A DNA stretch of 64,000 nucleotides from Paralvinella palmiformis. Lineage: Eukaryota; Annelida; Polychaeta; Terebellida; Alvinellidae. Location: positions 742,001 to 806,000 of the forward strand of contig JAODUP010000275.1 of NCBI GenBank assembly GCA_025642065.1, read 5' to 3'. This document shows positions 61,482 through 64,000 of this stretch, in pieces (position 1 is the stretch's first letter; each line of letters opens with the position of its first letter). A program made the position numbers and the translations under genes. A model generated the notes under the pieces. It ran no database searches, had not been told where the DNA came from, and worked only from the letters and a program-made list of their open reading frames with translations.

Positions 61482-62890
61482 AGACATAGCATCCTGTGTT
61501 ATCATTGGTTTTTTTCTGCTCAAGGATTTGTTTTGTTTGAATGATAATATTTCATGTCAGACACAATGGAGTCCTGTAATCATTAATTCTCAATCCACAC
61601 ATTAGGCTCTCTGGTAACACTAAGTTATGATAAATTGTAATTGGCACTTCTTTAAATTTTTATGATGTTTTTATTACTGTAATTGTTAGGTTACTTTTTA
61701 GCAACATATATATTTCACTCTTATGACATCGAATGTCTCGGGAAGATTGTTGTGTTTCTGTTCAGGTATCGTTAACTGAGTTTTATCTGTGAAGGGATTA
61801 TTGTAATTAATATTCAGAAAATATAATCATTGTAATTATTTAGTGCCACTTATGCAGTCATTTAGATGTGATTGATTCTTGTAATGTAATTCTGATTCTA
61901 CATCCAAATATCCAAATTTTAAACTGCGTATTCACTAAATAAGAAATTTTAACATTCTAATTCTTTGTGTTTTAGATCTGGAATTGTTCTTACTATGTGT
62001 ATATCTCGGGTTTTTATGTATGCAAGTCGTAGAAGATTTGTTGGATGAAAAAGTTTAATGGACATTAAGTGGGCATTTTAATTGGATTATTTTGGGCAAT
62101 TTGTTGATCTATCAGCTGGAAAAATATGACTGCATGTTATGTGTAAGCGAATCTCTCTCTGTGTCTGTGTGTGTGTGTGTTATTGGGGGAGGGGGGGGGG
62201 GTCTCATCTCATGTTTATCTCTCTCTGTGTGTGTGTGTGTATTGGGGGGGGGTCTCATCTCATGTTTATTGTTGCTCTACTGATCTGTTATACCTTGCCT
62301 CATTATAATGTAGATTTAGTACAGTAGATCTACAGATTTGTCTACTAGTTAGTCCATTGTCTTACTTGTGATTTGTTTTAACTTCATTGATGTATAAAAT
62401 GCCTTTTAACAAAAACTTACCTGTAGACCTTCACTTAACAACGGGCCGAGAATGCATTGAGAAATAGTGACAGACCTTTGTTATAAAATTTGAAAAAGTA
62501 TCACTCAGTTGTGTGAATATTTAGAATTTCTAGTCAGACGTGATATAATTGTAGCGCAGAGAGACTCTACTCTAGAATGTTATACTTGTTCATATGTTGC
62601 TAGTATACTCATAAGTTGTGTGATATTTAGTCTACTTTTTATGATTATTTCCATGACGACATATAAACTTTTGGTAGTGGGAAAGTGCTACTGGCCTTAA
62701 ATTGCTGTTGATATTTGTGTAGTATTGTATGTGTATTTAGAATATACGACAAATATAGTATGACGGTTTTTAGTATTTGTGATGTTTTATTATTGTTGTT
62801 ACTGTTATTGTTTTATAATATATAAATCTATCCGAGTCTCAACTCCCATCTTTTAGAAAGTTATTAAATTACATTATCCATAATAAAAAC
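61482..62890 (+). other. DENND2 3' UTR, probable, with AATAAA at 62882-62887
   Basis: About 1.4 kb from the stop to the first canonical AATAAA. It contains a two-copy CT/GT/G-run repeat at 62151-62268. The true transcript end cannot be read from sequence alone. Confidence 0.5.
62151..62268 (+). repeat. Two-unit repeat with G-runs in the DENND2 3' UTR
   Basis: Both units run ATCTCTCTCTGTGT, then (GT)n, TATTGGGGG with up to 16 nearly consecutive G, and end GTCTCATCTCATGTTT. Confidence 0.9.
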
Positions 62891-62900
62891 TCTTTCTCTC

Positions 62901-62904
<4 letters not shown>

Positions 62905-62935
<31 letters not shown>

Positions 62936-62948
62936 GTGTGTGTGTGTA
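62905..62948. repeat. (AT)n followed by (GT)n
   Basis: Dinucleotide tracts just after the proposed poly(A) signal. Confidence 0.95.
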
Positions 62949-64000
62949 TGTCTGTGTAAAGTTTTAAAATATGTTGTACAAAATATAGATCTGTTCATGT
63001 TATCAGTGTATAACACATTAAAGCAACTTGTGTTGATTAAAAAACTGTGGACATCAATTTAATTATTATTATTATACAATAAGTTATCTGAAATATGTTA
63101 TGAATACTAACAGCCACAGGTTTGGTGAGCAACATCTATATACAGCACTGATTTACAGCTATCTAGACTAGTAAATATGGAAGCTAAAAGAATGTGACAA
63201 AATGTCTGATTCCTATAAACCAAACATTTAGGCAAGTATGCTGATATACTGACATCTTATATACTGACAATTTGTTACATCACTTTCAGAGCCCTGTGTT
63301 TCAACGGCATTACTTTCTGAAATTGTTCTTTTGAATTTGAGGTTTGGGGACCCATACAGGACAGAATAGCATGAATACATGTATGTGTAAACATTTAGTG
63401 TTTTGGATCAGAACAGGTATGTTAAAATGTGAACCATTGTGGAACACTGGAACATATACAATGTCTGTCCCCTTTGAGGCCTCCGATGTACACAATAGCA
63501 GCTACTTCTGGGTAGGTTGAGTCAAAACATTTGGAGGAGACATCTGACAGCACATTGTATATCACTGTTTATTTATGCCCAAATATCAGTCGGCCATCTA
63601 TTTCTGCTTCCAAAATCAAGCTCTTTTTGGACAAAATAGTGGATTTTTAAAATCCCACTTCTCAACTGAGCTGTTAGAATGGAGGACAGAAGCCAACTTA
63701 AAGGACTTGGTGTATCAGTGAAACGGATGCTGACAAATAATATGCCAACTGGAGATTATAGGACTGATTGTTTGATGAAAGTAACATTTCTGAGCTTTGT
63801 AGATCTGCTGATGAAATTTTGAATCCGTGCTTTATAATGTAATCATGATATCATTTATTCTATTGCCTCCGTGTCTGAACTCGACCCGCTGAGATGTTCA
63901 CTTGTTAAATTGTCTGTTTACTTCCATCTATTTAACAATTGGCAAATTTGTTTTTGTTTTATCCCATTAATTATCCCATTATCAGTTTGTTATGAATATT
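62949..64000. other. Downstream of DENND2; nothing recognised
   Basis: No exon, repeat family or RNA gene identified. The short open frames lack similarity. Confidence 0.5.

Overview
The window is AT-rich eukaryotic nuclear DNA from an invertebrate, most likely a mollusc and perhaps a gastropod. That placement is an inference. It rests on GT-AG introns of a few hundred bases to about 4 kb, many degenerate LINE copies, tRNA-headed SINEs with (ATC)n or (ATT)n tails, and dense (AT)n and (GT)n microsatellites. Nothing in it looks bacterial or viral, apart from the Gypsy retrotransposon remnant described below.

Three host genes are supported. (1) A KCTD6/21-like BTB/POZ protein is encoded in one coding exon at 2680-3417 (+), behind a spliced 5' UTR carrying a 23-codon upstream ORF whose stop overlaps the main start (TAATG). 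(2) The ribosomal protein gene RPL27A (uL15) lies at 5900-9796 (-). It has five exons that join in frame to 147 residues, and its start codon is alone at the end of a pyrimidine-tract (TOP) first exon. (3) A DENND2-family Rab guanine-nucleotide exchange factor lies at 40409-61481 (+). It has a 1.7 kb N-terminal exon (disordered, proline-rich) and fourteen further exons for the uDENN, DENN core and dDENN modules. All exon phases agree, giving about 1,111 residues. The three genes have no evident functional link.

Between RPL27A and DENND2 lies a retroelement graveyard. At 15.1-16.1 kb is a broken Gypsy pol C-terminus (-). From 16.3 to 29.3 kb there are at least seven LINE remnants from several lineages: CR1/L2-like, another EN-RT type, RTE-like, and an I/Nimb-like type with RNase H. 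All have frameshifts or stops. From 29.6 to 40.1 kb the DNA is rich in short inverted-repeat elements. These include two head-to-head copies of a CAGGGTTGG-ended hAT-like element, one carrying a nested 1 kb AATAGACC-ended element. A second copy of that nested element sits in reverse orientation inside the first DENND2 intron. An 11-copy 31-bp minisatellite lies just upstream of DENND2.

The DENND2 introns hold a 30/36-bp minisatellite, several long near-perfect hairpins, a recent 109-bp direct duplication, a LINE 3' end and many microsatellites. I did not find a convincing new biochemical system. The best second looks are the nested inverted-repeat elements, the TAATG upstream ORF, the perfect intronic hairpins and the Gypsy fragment bounded by inverted trinucleotide repeats.
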